Part shown: positions 1 to 5,533 of the stretch, piece by piece
How the letters are laid out: each line of letters opens with the position of its first letter
Position numbering within the stretch: the first letter of the stretch is position 1
Origin: an uncultured Lachnospiraceae bacterium
GTDB lineage: Bacteria > Bacillota > Clostridia > Lachnospirales > Lachnospiraceae
DNA: 5,533 nucleotides
Direction: 5' to 3'
NCBI GenBank assembly: GCA_958444395.1
Contig: CAUCOL010000141.1
Location: 1 to 5,533, forward strand
Translations under genes and position numbers: made by a program
Notes under the pieces: model-generated
The model's database searches: none
Seen by the model: only the letters and a program-made list of their open reading frames with translations
Told to the model about the DNA's origin: nothing

Positions 1-466
1 TGTATCAGCCTGCATCACGCAGGATGATATGACAAAGCTGGCACGTCAGTTAAATAAATCAATGGGAAGTATGTTTCGGATGGTGAATGTATTTGCGGTC
101 ATCATGGCGGCGATGCTGATCTATCTTCTGACGAAACTGATCCTGGAGAAAAATACCGTATCGATCTCTATGATCAAAATATTGGGCTATTCTAATGGTG
201 AGATTGCAAATCTGTATCTGCTGACGACCAGCGCGATTGTTGCGTTGTCGATCATTGCAAGTCTCGGGCTGGCGAGCTGGGCACTGGTGGCAATCTATCA
301 GGTGATGATGATGGATTTCAGTGGCTGGATCACGATCTATCTGGATAAAAGCATGTATCCAAAGATGGTATTTATGATCATGGCGGCATATGGTGTGGTA
401 GCATTGCTTCAATTCCATAAGATCCGGAAGATTCCAATGGATGAAGCATTGAAAAATGTAGAGTAG
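1..466 (+). CDS. FtsX-type ABC transporter permease, C-terminal part (5' end outside window)
   Basis: This is the last 154 residues of a larger ABC transporter permease. The frame is open from base 2 to the TAG at 464-466, so no start is claimed. The fragment carries three predicted membrane segments, at about residues 27-47, 72-98 and 122-140. Between the first two is a cytoplasmic stretch (EKNTVSISMIKILGYSNGEI, residues 49-68) that matches the conserved coupling region of the FtsX/MacB permease fold (usually E-x-x-x-E-I-a-x-l-r-A-l-G). The tail IPMDEALKNVE is typical of FtsX permease ends. Proteins of this fold usually work with a cytoplasmic ATPase in lipoprotein or lipid release, peptide resistance or wall-hydrolase control; the substrate here cannot be told. 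The ATPase gene is presumably upstream, outside the window. The next gene begins 79 bp downstream with no terminator between, so co-transcription is likely. Confidence 0.85.
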   Translation, partial: VSACITQDDMTKLARQLNKSMGSMFRMVNVFAVIMAAMLIYLLTKLILEKNTVSISMIKILGYSNGEIANLYLLTTSAIVALSIIASLGLASWALVAIYQVMMMDFSGWITIYLDKSMYPKMVFMIMAAYGVVALLQFHKIRKIPMDEALKNVE

Positions 467-545
467 AAACAGCAGTTAAGAAAACAACAGATAGATGGTC
501 TGTACCATAAATGGGACAGGATATAAGAAAGGCATGGTGAAGAAT

Positions 546-2522
546 ATGAGACGACGTGATGTGATCGTTTTGGGAAGACGCGTGGCAGCAGGACTGCTGG
601 CAGTCAGTCTGGTGCTGGCGGGCAGTGTTCATACAGATGCGGAGAAGGTGACAAAAGAGGAGTCGGTTTATGCCGATGCCGATGCTTCGGGAGAGGTGTC
701 TGAGATTACGGTCAAGGATATCCTGAAAAATGCAGGTGCCGGAGCAGTGCTATCGGATACATCGGATCTGAAAGATATAGAAAATACAAAGGGCGATGAG
801 ACCTTTTCGCAGGATGGAACGGCAGTAAAATGGAATGCCGGCAAAGAGGACATCCAGTATCAGGGAACGGCGGATAAGGAACTTCCGGTGGGAGTGGAAT
901 TTACATATACACTGGATGGAAAGACTGTTTCACCGGAAGAACTGGCGGGAAAAAGTGGAAAGGTTACGATTCATGTAACCTATCATAATGATGCCAAAAC
1001 AGTCAAAACGATCCAGGGGAAAAAGGAGACGTTGTATACACCGTTTCTGATGGTAACAGGAATCGTTCTGCCGAAGGATGTATTCAGCGAGGTAAAGATC
1101 GACCACGGAAAGGTACTGGAAGAGGGTGACAGTCAGGTGGTTGTCGGATATGGTCTGCCGGGACTGGTTAAGAGTCTCGCTCTGGAGGATGAGGATATCT
1201 CAGAGGATCTGGTGGAGGAATTTGAGATAACTGCGCAGGCAAAAGATTTTTCACTGGGAAAGACGATCACCTTTGCGACGGCAAGTCTTTTCTCTGAGAT
1301 GGATACAGACAGAGAGGATGGTCTGGACGACCTGGAAAAAGGCATTGATAAGATAGCAGATGCTTCCGGTAAGCTGGTCAGGGGTTCGGATAAATTATCC
1401 GATGCGACGCAGAAGTTTCAGGACATCTTTGGAAAATATGCTCAGGGCGAAGAGGCCCTGGCGAAAGGGATCGATGGACTGGATCAGGGAATGGGCACCT
1501 TCTGCAAGGGAATTAATACTTATCTGAAGGGAAGCACGGCACTTGCCAGGGGTACGAAAAGCTATATTGCCGGGACGGAAAAGCTGACGCAGGGAATCAA
1601 GAGCGCCTATCAGGGAGCCAAAGCCCTGCCGGCAGGGTATCAGCAGTTTTCAACCGGGCTGCAGGCCTATACAAATGGTGTTGACGCACTGGCAAAGGAA
1701 GAAAATGTCAAGGCATTAAATGACGGTACAAAGGCGGTGGCAGATGGAATCGGAACGGTAAATGCTGCCGTATCAGAAGCTAAGAAAACATGCAGTACCT
1801 ACGAAACACTGGCGGATAATATCGAAAAGGAAGCAGCTGGCATGGAGGATGCTTCCGGCAGAAAAGAACTGGAGGCATATGCAAAACAGCTTCGTGAGAC
1901 AGCACAGAAGCAGAAAGCGCAGATAGAGGCAGCCGAAACTGCCACGGCAAAGGAAGGAGCATTGCAAAAGGGTGCTGATCAGGTGTCCTCCGGTGTGGGA
2001 CAGATGACAGCCGGACTGCAGAAGCTGTCTCAGAGTTCTCAGAGTCTGCGGGATGCTGATGAACAGTTATCAGCCGGAATCCAGGGACTGAGCGATGGAT
2101 TGAAAAAGCTGAATCAGGGTGGCAGCGCACTGAAAAAAGCAGGAACTAAGATCGTAAGCGGCAATAAAAAGCTGACAAAGGCCGGAAAAGCGGTCAGCGC
2201 TGGTGGATCACAGCTGGAACAGGGTGTAGCAAAGCTGAAAAAGGGAAGCAGTGTCTTTGATCAGTCAACGACCAAGCTGGCAGACGGTATTGATCAACTG
2301 GCAGAAGGGACAGACAAATATGCGGATGGCGTCAGCAAATTTGATCAAAAAGGAATCCGGAAAATGAAGAATAAGTATGATAAAAACTTCAAAGGATTGA
2401 CAGATCGCTTTGAGGCACTGGTTGATCTATCCAGGCAGTATAAAAATTATTCCGGCTTAAGCAAAGAGATGGATGGAAATGTGAAATTCATTATCCAGAC
2501 GGAAAAAATAGAGAAAAAATAA
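546..2522 (+). CDS. Secreted xxxLxxG heptad-repeat protein
   Basis: The 658-residue product belongs to the Firmicutes family of exported proteins with x-x-x-Leu-x-x-Gly repeats; no biochemical role is established that I know of. An N-terminal Sec signal or anchor (basic MRRRD, hydrophobic core about residues 13-26) is followed by a globular domain (about 33-255) with the family-typical LDGKTVSPEELAGKSGKVTI segment. Repeats run at about 258-385 and 478-600, with Leu and Gly recurring every seven residues (for example DGLDDLEKG, KLTQGIKSAYQG). They are split by a Lys/Glu/Ala-rich probable coiled coil (about 385-478). The end, GNVKFIIQTEKIEKK, has no membrane helix or sorting motif. I chose ATG 546 because GGTGA (536-540) lies five bases upstream and it gives a clean signal sequence. 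In-frame ATGs at 495 and 534 are possible, but 495 puts extra polar residues before the signal. The partner is probably the preceding permease. Confidence 0.85.
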   Translation: MRRRDVIVLGRRVAAGLLAVSLVLAGSVHTDAEKVTKEESVYADADASGEVSEITVKDILKNAGAGAVLSDTSDLKDIENTKGDETFSQDGTAVKWNAGKEDIQYQGTADKELPVGVEFTYTLDGKTVSPEELAGKSGKVTIHVTYHNDAKTVKTIQGKKETLYTPFLMVTGIVLPKDVFSEVKIDHGKVLEEGDSQVVVGYGLPGLVKSLALEDEDISEDLVEEFEITAQAKDFSLGKTITFATASLFSEMDTDREDGLDDLEKGIDKIADASGKLVRGSDKLSDATQKFQDIFGKYAQGEEALAKGIDGLDQGMGTFCKGINTYLKGSTALARGTKSYIAGTEKLTQGIKSAYQGAKALPAGYQQFSTGLQAYTNGVDALAKEENVKALNDGTKAVADGIGTVNAAVSEAKKTCSTYETLADNIEKEAAGMEDASGRKELEAYAKQLRETAQKQKAQIEAAETATAKEGALQKGADQVSSGVGQMTAGLQKLSQSSQSLRDADEQLSAGIQGLSDGLKKLNQGGSALKKAGTKIVSGNKKLTKAGKAVSAGGSQLEQGVAKLKKGSSVFDQSTTKLADGIDQLAEGTDKYADGVSKFDQKGIRKMKNKYDKNFKGLTDRFEALVDLSRQYKNYSGLSKEMDGNVKFIIQTEKIEKK

Positions 2523-2621
2523 ACGAATCCCGATGATTTTTCGATCAATGAAAAACAATCCGGATATGAAATGGAACGTGTGTAATATAAAATCGTAATA
2601 CAAGTACATAGAAGACGAATG
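2523..2621. other. Non-coding stretch between repeat protein and terminator
   Basis: These 99 AT-rich bases hold no credible reading frame; the longest ATG frame I see starts at 2566 and gives ten residues. They probably form the 3' untranslated region of the permease/repeat-protein transcript, ahead of the hairpin at 2622. Confidence 0.5.
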
Positions 2622-2663
2622 TTCGCCGGGGGCTTTGGAAAAATGCCTGCCGGCGAAATTTTT
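2622..2663 (+). terminator. Intrinsic terminator after the permease/repeat-protein unit
   Basis: TTCGCCGG (2622-2629) pairs perfectly with CCGGCGAA (2650-2657). The stem extends inward as GGGC (2630-2633) with GCCT (2645-2648), leaving G2649 bulged, for 12 pairs around an 11-base loop. A short T run (2659-2663) follows. It lies about 100 bases after the preceding stop and 25 bases before the next -35 box, so it separates two transcription units. The T run is only five bases, so read-through is possible. Confidence 0.8.
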
Positions 2664-2687
2664 AAGAAAAAGTTTGGAATATTTTTA

Positions 2688-2716
2688 TTGACTTTTAGAG
2701 ACGAATTAGAGATTAT
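2688..2716 (+). promoter_or_regulatory. Sigma-A-type promoter of the DUF5685/J-domain operon
   Basis: A -35 box TTGACT (2688-2693, 5/6 to consensus) and a -10 box GATTAT (2711-2716, 4/6) are separated by exactly 17 bases. Transcription would start near 2723, giving a leader of only about 20 bases before ATG 2743. The heptamer TTAGAGA occurs twice in this segment (2695-2701 and 2706-2712), one helical turn apart, and could be a regulator site. Confidence 0.65.
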
Positions 2717-2724
2717 GGTGTAGT

Positions 2725-2734
2725 AAGGCGGTGA
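2725..2734 (+). promoter_or_regulatory. Ribosome binding site that fixes the DUF5685 start at ATG 2743
   Basis: AAGGCGGTGA differs from the ideal AAGGAGGTGA at one base and sits eight bases before ATG 2743. The in-frame GTG at 2731 lies inside this element and would have no usable site of its own, so the shorter start is preferred. Confidence 0.75.
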
Positions 2735-2742
2735 GGACACAG

Positions 2743-3597
2743 ATGTTTGGATATGTAAGGATACGTAAGCCGGAACTGAAAGTAAAGGATTATGAGACGT
2801 ATCATGGCTTTTATTGCGGCCTATGCGATAAATTAAAAGAAAAATATGGATTTCTGGGGCAGGTAACACTGACGTATGATATGACATTTCTGGTGATCCT
2901 GCTGACTTCTGTTTATGGGAGTGACGTAGTACACAGAAAGAAGCATTGTGTGGTACATCCGATGAAGAAGCATCATATGCTGAGTAATGCGATGACGGAT
3001 TATGCAGCTGATATGAATATGCTGCTTAGTTTCTATAAATTTCGTGATGAATGGGAGGATGCACATTCCGCCCGCGGTGCGGCGGGGATGCGACTTTATA
3101 AAAAGACGGCATTGCAGTTAAAGGAAAAGTATCCGGAGCAGTTCCGGGCGATCCGGACGAATTTAAAAAGGCTGTCTGTATTAGAAAAAAGACGCTGTGA
3201 GGATGTCTATGAAGTGGCAGACTGCTTTGGCAGGCTGATGGCGGGGATCCTGCAGCCACGCCAGGATGCATTGGCAGGTTATCTGGGAGAAACCGGATAT
3301 TATCTGGGACGTTTCATTTATATGATGGACGCATACGATGATCTGGAAGAGGATCGGGCAGCCGGGCAGTATAACCCGTTCCGATATGGGAACTACGGGG
3401 CGACGCCGGATGAATTAGACCGGAATATCTATCAGATGCTGCTGGATGAGATGGCATCTGCCAGTGCAGCATTTGAGAAGTTGCCGTGTCTGGAATACCG
3501 GGATATTCTGCGGAATATATTATACGCAGGGGTGTGGAATCGATTTGATGAGAAACAGCACAGGAAGGCACAGCAAAAGAATGGAGATAAAGAATGA
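2743..3597 (+). CDS. DUF5685 family protein
   Basis: The 284-residue product starts [18 protein letters not shown] and continues to YCGLC, the N-terminal signature I recognise for DUF5685, a family of unknown function in Firmicutes and Actinobacteria. No signal peptide is visible and it should be cytoplasmic and mostly helical. Visible motifs are C25-G-L-C28; C69-V-V-H72-P, which with the first pair could bind a metal; a first acidic motif D102-E-W-E-D106; and a second, D196-A-Y-D-D-L-E-E-D204, followed by AAGQYNPF. Two facing Asp-rich motifs recall the squalene/phytoene synthase and polyprenyl synthase fold, but this is inference and no enzyme activity is claimed. ATG 2743 is chosen over GTG 2731 for its ribosome site and the family-typical MFGYVR start. 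It is the first gene of a three-gene operon, and its TGA overlaps the J-protein ATG (ATGA, 3594-3597), implying translational coupling. Confidence 0.85.
   Translation: MFGYVRIRKPELKVKDYETYHGFYCGLCDKLKEKYGFLGQVTLTYDMTFLVILLTSVYGSDVVHRKKHCVVHPMKKHHMLSNAMTDYAADMNMLLSFYKFRDEWEDAHSARGAAGMRLYKKTALQLKEKYPEQFRAIRTNLKRLSVLEKRRCEDVYEVADCFGRLMAGILQPRQDALAGYLGETGYYLGRFIYMMDAYDDLEEDRAAGQYNPFRYGNYGATPDELDRNIYQMLLDEMASASAAFEKLPCLEYRDILRNILYAGVWNRFDEKQHRKAQQKNGDKE
3583..3588 (+). promoter_or_regulatory. Ribosome binding site of the J-domain gene inside the DUF5685 gene
   Basis: GGAGAT lies five bases before ATG 3594, within the last codons of the DUF5685 gene. Together with the ATGA overlap it suggests the two proteins are made in linked amounts. 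Confidence 0.65.
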
Positions 3598-4055
3598 AAG
3601 ATGCTTATGAAGTACTGGGAGTATCCAGAAATGCAACGGATGATGAAATAAAAAAGGCATATCGTGAATTGAGTCGGAAGTACCATCCGGATGCCTATGT
3701 AAATAACCCGTTGGCAGATCTGGCAGAAGATAAGTTCAAAGAAGTACAGGAGGCTTATACACAGATCATGAACAGCCGGGCAAATGGCGGCAGTCAGGGC
3801 GGCTGGAGCCAGGGGGGACAAAATGGCAGCAGTCAGGGCGGCTATCAGAGTGGTGGTTATCAGAACGGCAGTTACCGGAATCCAAATCCGCAGCAGCAGT
3901 ATAACCGTCAGCAGTATCAGAATTACGGAAGCGGATATGGAAGAAATCCTTACAACAGCGGCAGTGACTGCGGTACGGGAAATATCTGCTGTGATATCTG
4001 GTGTGCAGATACATTATGTGAATGTATGGGAGGCGATCTTTGTTCATGCATCTAA
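3594..4055 (+). CDS. J-domain (DnaJ-like) protein with G/Q-rich linker and cysteine-rich tail
   Basis: The 153-residue product is a class C (type III) J-protein. Residues 3-62 form a complete J domain: [21 protein letters not shown], basic helix II, and the invariant H31-P32-D33 loop needed to stimulate DnaK ATPase. It lacks the zinc-finger and substrate-binding domains of true DnaJ. Residues 63-124 are a low-complexity linker rich in Gly, Gln, Asn, Ser and Tyr, part of it from a 39-bp duplication. The tail (126-153) holds eight cysteines (126, 132, 133, 137, 142, 144, 150, 152) around [22 protein letters not shown], which could bind metal or form disulfides. It probably recruits DnaK to a specific client, perhaps the DUF5685 protein or the membrane protein encoded next to it; that is inference. 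The start overlaps the previous stop (ATGA) and has GGAGAT five bases upstream. The last 10 bp overlap the next gene. Confidence 0.9.
   Translation: MKDAYEVLGVSRNATDDEIKKAYRELSRKYHPDAYVNNPLADLAEDKFKEVQEAYTQIMNSRANGGSQGGWSQGGQNGSSQGGYQSGGYQNGSYRNPNPQQQYNRQQYQNYGSGYGRNPYNSGSDCGTGNICCDIWCADTLCECMGGDLCSCI
3782..3843 (+). repeat. Imperfect 39-bp-period tandem duplication in the J-protein linker
   Basis: Bases 3782-3804 recur at 3821-3843 with one mismatch in 23 (G3789 against A3828). The period of 39 bp is exactly 13 codons, so the reading frame is kept and the repeat encodes the similar peptides NGGSQGGW and NGSSQGGY. Confidence 0.8.
4028..4033 (+). promoter_or_regulatory. Probable ribosome binding site for the membrane-protein gene
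   Basis: GGGAGG inside the J-domain gene lies 12 bases before ATG 4046. The spacing is longer than ideal, but the other in-frame starts (4022 and 4082) have nothing better at a usable distance. Confidence 0.45.
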
Positions 4056-4609
4056 GGAGCAGGAAAATCGCATATGCGGGAATGATGGCAGCCGTAACAG
4101 TGTTATGCATGCTGGCAGGCAGTATCTTTGCTGTTAACACTGCCTTTTTGCTGGCACTGGCATCCTTCCTGGCAGGTTCGGTCTATCAGTTCGCAGGGGC
4201 AAAGACTTCAGCGGGCTTTATCCTGGCATGCTTCTGCCTGGGGCTGATCGTAACACCACAGAAGTTATATTGTTTTACATATCTGGGTTTTGCTGTCTAT
4301 ATCTGGACGACAGAGACTGTCTTTTGCCGACAGCAGCATTGGATGCAGAAGGGAGAAAAGCGCGCAGCGATCTGTGGCTGGGTGATCAGGGGAGTCGTCT
4401 ATCATCTGCTGCTTCTGACCGCATGCACTGCGTATGTTCTGGTGTTTGGAACTTCGACACTCCTGCAGAATACCTGGATTCACAGTCTGTTATCCGTTCC
4501 TGCTGCACTGGTCTGTGTTCTGCTTATCTGTGCAGAAGCCGCATGGCAGATCTTTGACCGGGCGTATCTTTTTTTTCAGCAGAAATATGGGCAATATTTG
4601 CTTCCCTGA
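4046..4609 (+). CDS. Six-helix membrane protein, ECF S-component-like, function unknown
   Basis: The 187-residue product is strongly hydrophobic, with about six predicted membrane helices near residues 8-30, 33-50, 54-70, 74-93, 109-134 and 145-163. The N-terminus, a short basic stretch then [19 protein letters not shown], resembles the first helix of substrate-binding (S) components of energy-coupling-factor vitamin transporters. The segment LLALASF followed by a helix and [13 protein letters not shown] recalls a conserved uncharacterised Firmicutes membrane family I have seen linked to J-domain genes. No ligand can be assigned, and no ECF ATPase or T-component is in the window. ATG 4046 is preferred because of GGGAGG at 4028-4033; ATG 4022 would give 195 residues. 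It overlaps the J-protein gene by 10 bp in another frame, so it is the last gene of the operon. Between its stop and the next terminator there are about 120 bases. Confidence 0.75.
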   Translation: MHLRSRKIAYAGMMAAVTVLCMLAGSIFAVNTAFLLALASFLAGSVYQFAGAKTSAGFILACFCLGLIVTPQKLYCFTYLGFAVYIWTTETVFCRQQHWMQKGEKRAAICGWVIRGVVYHLLLLTACTAYVLVFGTSTLLQNTWIHSLLSVPAALVCVLLICAEAAWQIFDRAYLFFQQKYGQYLLP

Positions 4610-4727
4610 AGAATGTGCCTGATCAGAAGAAAAAGCCTGTGAAAAGCAGAGGATTGCGACAGGAAATGTAAAAGTATAGTAAAAATTAGTTATCTAATGG
4701 ATGAAAAATAGAAAAATATTGCGGGAC
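4610..4727. other. Non-coding stretch after the membrane-protein gene
   Basis: No gene is seen in this AT-rich stretch. It holds a weak hairpin (CCTGT 4636-4640 with ACAGG 4659-4663, without a T run), a lone -10-like TATAGT at 4675-4680, and a small inverted repeat (ATTAG 4685-4689, CTAAT 4694-4698). It is probably the 3' untranslated region of the upstream operon. Confidence 0.5.
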
Positions 4728-4774
4728 AAAAATAGCATTTCTGTCGAAATAAGAATAGAAAGTGCTATTTTTTT
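4728..4774 (+). terminator. Strong intrinsic terminator, probably bidirectional
   Basis: AAAAATAGCATTTCT (4728-4742) pairs with AGAAAGTGCTATTTTT (4757-4772), giving 15 pairs with one bulged base on the 3' side and a 14-base loop. A run of seven T residues (4768-4774) follows on the + strand. The A run on the 5' arm would act as a T run on the other strand. It ends the DUF5685 operon before fucI. Confidence 0.85.
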
Positions 4775-4783
4775 CGTGCAATT

Positions 4784-4812
4784 TTCACAAGAATGTTGTA
4801 CAATATCATTAT
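4784..4812 (+). promoter_or_regulatory. Promoter region of the fucI unit
   Basis: TTCACA (4784-4789, 5/6 to the -35 consensus) and CATTAT (4807-4812, 4/6 to -10) are 17 bases apart. TACAAT at 4799-4804 is a better -10 hexamer, but its -35 position is poor (GTGCAA, 4776-4781). A promoter must lie here because a strong terminator precedes it; which hexamers are used is uncertain. Confidence 0.45.
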
Positions 4813-4845
4813 GAATGTGCGAAAATAAAACATAAAGCAAGCATA

Positions 4846-4854
4846 GAAAGGAAG
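4846..4854 (+). promoter_or_regulatory. Ribosome binding site of fucI
   Basis: GAAAGGAAG ends eight bases before ATG 4863 and matches the 5' part of the ideal site GAAAGGAGG at eight of nine bases. It supports ATG 4863 as the start. Confidence 0.7.
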
Positions 4855-4862
4855 AGTGAAAA

Positions 4863-5533
4863 ATGGCAGAAAACAGATTGATCGGGGATTACCCGGTAAT
4901 TGGTATCCGTCCAACGATTGACGGAAGAAGAGGACCGTTAAAGGTCAGAGAGTCTCTGGAGGAGCAGACAATGAATATGGCAAAGAGTGCCGCAAAGCTC
5001 TTTGAACAGAATCTTCGTTATTCCAATGGAGATCCGGTCAAGGTGATCATTGCAGATACTACGATCGGACGTGTGGCAGAGGCCGCAGCCTGTGCAGAGA
5101 AGTTCAAGAAAGCCGGTGTAGATATTACATTGACGGTAACACCTTGCTGGTGCTATGGTTCAGAGACGATGGATATGGATAAGAATACCATCAAGGGTGT
5201 ATGGGGCTTTAACGGTACAGAGAGACCGGGTGCCGTATATCTGGCGGCAGTACTGGCAGCGCATGCACAGAAAGGACTGCCGGCTTTTGGCATCTATGGA
5301 AAGGATGTGCAGGAGGCGGATGCGACAGAGATTCCGGAGGACGTAAAGGAGAAGCTGCTGCGTTTTGGACGTGCTGCCGTTGCAGCTGCCACGATGCGTG
5401 GAAAGTCTTATCTGCAGATCGGTTCCGTAACGATGGGTATTGCAGGCTCTATCATTGACCCGTCCTTTATGGAGGAATATCTGGGAATGCGTGTAGAATC
5501 TGTCGATGAGGTAGAAATCATCCGTCGTATGAC
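4863..5533 (+). CDS. fucI: L-fucose isomerase, N-terminal part (3' end outside window)
   Basis: L-fucose isomerase converts L-fucose to L-fuculose, the first step of cytoplasmic fucose breakdown; it is a hexameric Mn2+ enzyme that also accepts D-arabinose. The first 223 residues are present, against about 590 in E. coli FucI. Signatures matching that enzyme are [11 protein letters not shown] (13-23), [14 protein letters not shown] (28-41), [10 protein letters not shown] (93-102), [16 protein letters not shown] (114-129) and [12 protein letters not shown] (188-199). The metal-binding residues (E. coli Glu337, Asp361 and His528) lie beyond the window, so activity cannot be judged. Compared with my recollection of the E. 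coli protein there is a two-residue insertion after GRR (GPLK, residues 24-27). The gene has its own promoter region and follows a strong terminator, so it starts a new unit; kinase, aldolase or transport genes may follow. Confidence 0.96.
   Translation, partial: MAENRLIGDYPVIGIRPTIDGRRGPLKVRESLEEQTMNMAKSAAKLFEQNLRYSNGDPVKVIIADTTIGRVAEAAACAEKFKKAGVDITLTVTPCWCYGSETMDMDKNTIKGVWGFNGTERPGAVYLAAVLAAHAQKGLPAFGIYGKDVQEADATEIPEDVKEKLLRFGRAAVAAATMRGKSYLQIGSVTMGIAGSIIDPSFMEEYLGMRVESVDEVEIIRRM

Noticed and set aside
546..640. Possible twin-arginine (Tat) signal because of the RR pair in VLGRRVAAG
   Set aside because: The residues around the pair do not fit S/T-R-R-x-F-L-K, so an ordinary Sec signal explains it better. 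There is no cysteine for a lipobox either.
1133..2130. Several minus-strand open frames opposite the xxxLxxG gene
   Set aside because: They are Ser/Cys/Leu-rich shadows of the repeat codons and resemble no known family. The + frame is a recognisable protein.
2731..2742. GTG 2731 as start of the DUF5685 gene
   Set aside because: This GTG is part of the ribosome binding site for ATG 2743, and the family normally begins MFGYVR.
3784..4137. Open frame of 117 codons overlapping the J-domain gene
   Set aside because: It is the alternative frame of the G/Q-rich linker repeats and gives a biased Ala/Val/Ile/Arg-rich peptide with no family likeness. The J-domain frame is clearly the real one.
4636..4663. 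Hairpin CCTGT/ACAGG as a terminator
   Set aside because: The stem is short and interrupted and no T run follows; the hairpin at 4728-4774 is far stronger.
4814..4832. Catabolite-control (cre) site upstream of fucI, suggested by ATGT...ACAT ends and a central GCGAAAA
   Set aside because: The core does not fit the cre consensus TGWNANCGNTNWCA well enough to call.
5155..5346. Open frame of 63 codons within fucI
   Set aside because: It is an out-of-frame shadow rich in Arg and Trp; the fucI frame matches the known enzyme throughout.
1..5533. CRISPR arrays, insertion sequences, tRNA or rRNA genes, riboswitches
   Set aside because: I found no spaced direct repeats of CRISPR type, no transposase-like protein, no tRNA cloverleaf and no leader resembling a known riboswitch class.

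Overview
The window most likely comes from the chromosome of a gut Clostridia species, probably a Lachnospiraceae member. This rests on moderate GC with AT-rich intergenic stretches, AGGAGG-type ribosome binding sites, sigma-A-like promoters, and the protein families present (DUF5685, a short G/Q-rich J-domain protein, an xxxLxxG repeat protein, a Firmicutes-style L-fucose isomerase). Every supported gene is on the + strand. The species cannot be fixed from sequence alone.

Region 1 (1-2522) is the end of an envelope/export locus. It holds the C-terminal part of an FtsX-type ABC permease, followed 79 bp later by a secreted or N-terminally anchored protein full of x-x-x-Leu-x-x-Gly repeats. The two are probably co-transcribed. 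Region 2 (2523-2742) is non-coding, with a good intrinsic terminator (2622-2663) and a good promoter (2688-2716) for the next operon. An 11-bp-period direct repeat lies inside the promoter spacer.

Region 3 (2743-4609) is a compact three-gene operon: a DUF5685 protein, a J-domain co-chaperone with a Gly/Gln-rich linker and a cysteine-rich tail, and a six-helix membrane protein resembling ECF transporter S-components. The genes are tightly coupled, with an ATGA overlap at 3594-3597 and a 10-bp overlap at 4046-4055. Their joint function is unknown to me, and this is the most interesting part of the window. The DUF5685 protein has two aspartate-rich motifs resembling those of all-alpha isoprenoid synthases, plus a C-x2-C / C-x2-H set. 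The J-protein tail has eight cysteines in 27 residues.

Region 4 (4610-4862) is non-coding, with a strong, probably bidirectional terminator (4728-4774) and a promoter region for the last gene. Region 5 (4863-5533) is the N-terminal 223 residues of L-fucose isomerase (fucI), cut by the window edge. It begins a separate sugar-catabolism unit and fits a gut organism that uses host or plant fucose.
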